Assembly (NCBI RefSeq): GCF_900156895.1
Contig: NZ_FTPD01000009.1
Location: forward strand, 97,696 to 135,062
Direction of reading: 5' to 3'
DNA length: 37,367 nt
From: Mesorhizobium prunaredense
GTDB taxonomy: Bacteria > Pseudomonadota > Alphaproteobacteria > Rhizobiales > Rhizobiaceae
Shown: piece after piece, positions 36,793 to 37,367 of the stretch
How positions within the stretch are numbered: the first letter of the stretch is position 1
How the letters are laid out: each line of letters starts with the position of its first letter
The notes under the pieces: generated by a model
The model's database searches: none
Told to the model about the DNA's origin: nothing
Seen by the model: only the letters and a program-made list of their open reading frames with translations
Made by a program: the position numbers and the translations under genes

Positions 36793-37021
36793 CGATGGCA
36801 GGCAGAGCCTCGGACCAATTGCCAATGGTGGCGCCGCCCCTCATCCGCCTGCCGGCACCTTCTCCGCGTGAAGAACGGGGAGAAGGGACGGGCCGCCACG
36901 CCAGCGATCCCCCTCTCCCCGTTTTTCACGGGGGTCCGAAGGACGGGCGAGACAAGCGGCTCGCCCCGGAATGGGTAAGGGTGAGGGGCAGCGCAAACGC
37001 TTTGGTAAGGGGGGCCTAACG
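36793..37021. repeat. Palindromic repeat block inserted within the bkd operon
   Basis: The block contains CACCTTCTCCGCGTGAAGAA and CGGGGAGAAGG arms (about 36857-36894), then CTCTCCCCGTTTTTCACGGG and an AGGGTGAGGGGCAGCGCAAA tail like that of type B. Only this block separates bkdA2 from bkdB. A 74-codon open frame (36795-37019) runs through it without a stop. Confidence 0.7.
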
Positions 37022-37367
37022 ATGGGCGAATATGTGATCAAGCTGCCCGATGTCGGCGAAGGCGTCGCCGAGGCCGAGCTGGTCGAGTGGCAGGTCAAGG
37101 TCGGCGACCTCGTGCGCGAGGACGCGGTGCTGGCCGCAGTCATGACCGACAAGGCGACGGTCGAGATTCCTTCGCCAGTCGACGGCGAGATCGTCTGGCT
37201 GGGTGCGGAGATCGGCGACACGGTGGCGATCGGCTCGCCCATTGTACGCTTGAAAGTAGCCGGCGAGGGCAATGTGAAGGCAGCTGCGGCGCCGGGCGGC
37301 GAGGCGGGCGCCAAGAGCACCGACCGCAGTACCCCCACCCCTGGCCCCTCCCCACAAGGGGGAGGGG
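37022..37367 (+). CDS. bkdB: Branched-chain 2-oxoacid dehydrogenase E2 (lipoyl transacylase), 5' part
   Basis: Only the first 115 codons are in the window; the frame is open to the end. An N-terminal lipoyl domain covers residues 1-79 (EYVIKLPDVGEGVAEAELVEW), with the lipoylated lysine Lys44 in VMTDKATVEIPSP. An Ala-Gly-rich linker follows from about 82. From about residue 104 the linker reads TPTPGPSPQGGG, which is encoded by a palindromic repeat of the intergenic family. AAGGGGGG before the ATG supports the start. E2 transfers the acyl group to CoA in the branched-chain complex. Confidence 0.93.
   Translation, partial: MGEYVIKLPDVGEGVAEAELVEWQVKVGDLVREDAVLAAVMTDKATVEIPSPVDGEIVWLGAEIGDTVAIGSPIVRLKVAGEGNVKAAAAPGGEAGAKSTDRSTPTPGPSPQGGG
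37327..37367. repeat. Palindromic repeat inside the bkdB reading frame
   Basis: CCCCTCCCC-acaa-GGGGGAGGGG is a near-perfect palindrome preceded by ACCCCTGGCCC-like sequence. It resembles the C-tract/ACAA/G-tract cores of the intergenic repeats. It is cut by the window end. Confidence 0.6.

Noticed and set aside
36795..37019. A 74-codon frame between bkdA2 and bkdB as a possible small protein
   Set aside because: It is entirely repeat-derived with no family match. It is kept only as an observation on coupling.

Overview
The window looks like a high-GC alphaproteobacterial chromosome of the order Hyphomicrobiales (Rhizobiales), most likely Mesorhizobium or a close relative. This rests on protein style (TimA, RlpA-like, BTLCP, GlxA and Rrf2 regulators, PhaZ, bkd genes), on gene order, and on many rhizobial-type intergenic palindromic repeats. 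The genus is an inference; no rRNA is present to settle it.

The core of the window (about 12.5-34.2 kb) is the neighbourhood of the chromosomal replication origin. An intergenic region of about 0.5 kb (20955-21471) between a DUF299 kinase/pyrophosphorylase gene and hemE has the same gene context as Cori of Caulobacter and the predicted origin of Rickettsia (hemE / RP001). It holds one perfect and several degenerate DnaA boxes, GANTC sites and an AT-rich tract. Leftward (minus strand) run DUF299, maf, aroE, coaE and dnaQ, then secB and fxsA on the plus strand, then timA, mltA, smr and an XRE regulator on the minus strand. Rightward (plus strand) run hemE, hemJ, rho, mnmE, mnmG, rsmG, parA and parB, with a thioredoxin-domain (DUF255) gene and holA on the minus strand. 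Four good parS sites (core TTTCACGTGAAA) lie at mnmE-mnmG and inside rsmG, next to parAB.

The left flank (0-12.2 kb) has three parts. The first is a small cluster with a cysteine hydrolase, a DddP-like M24 metalloenzyme and a GlxA-type regulator. The second is a sulfur cluster with an Rrf2 Fe-S-type regulator, an FAD/NAD(P)-binding protein, cystathionine beta-synthase and a cystathionine lyase. The third holds cell-envelope and storage genes: a small membrane protein, an RlpA-like protein, the PHB depolymerase PhaZ and a transglutaminase-like peptidase preceded by a consensus CtrA box. The right flank (34.5 kb to the end) is the branched-chain 2-oxoacid dehydrogenase operon: bkdA1, bkdA2 and the 5' part of bkdB.

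Nearly every non-coding gap longer than 200 bp outside the origin and parS regions carries mosaic palindromic repeats, often linked by a shared module of about 35 bp. One palindrome appears to lie inside the bkdB reading frame. I see no prophage, IS element, CRISPR array, tRNA or rRNA, and no clearly new defence or mobile system. The most interesting material is regulatory and structural: the origin, the parS cluster, the CBS upstream dyad, the CtrA box, the repeat mosaic, and a DddP-family enzyme that lacks the expected catalytic aspartate.
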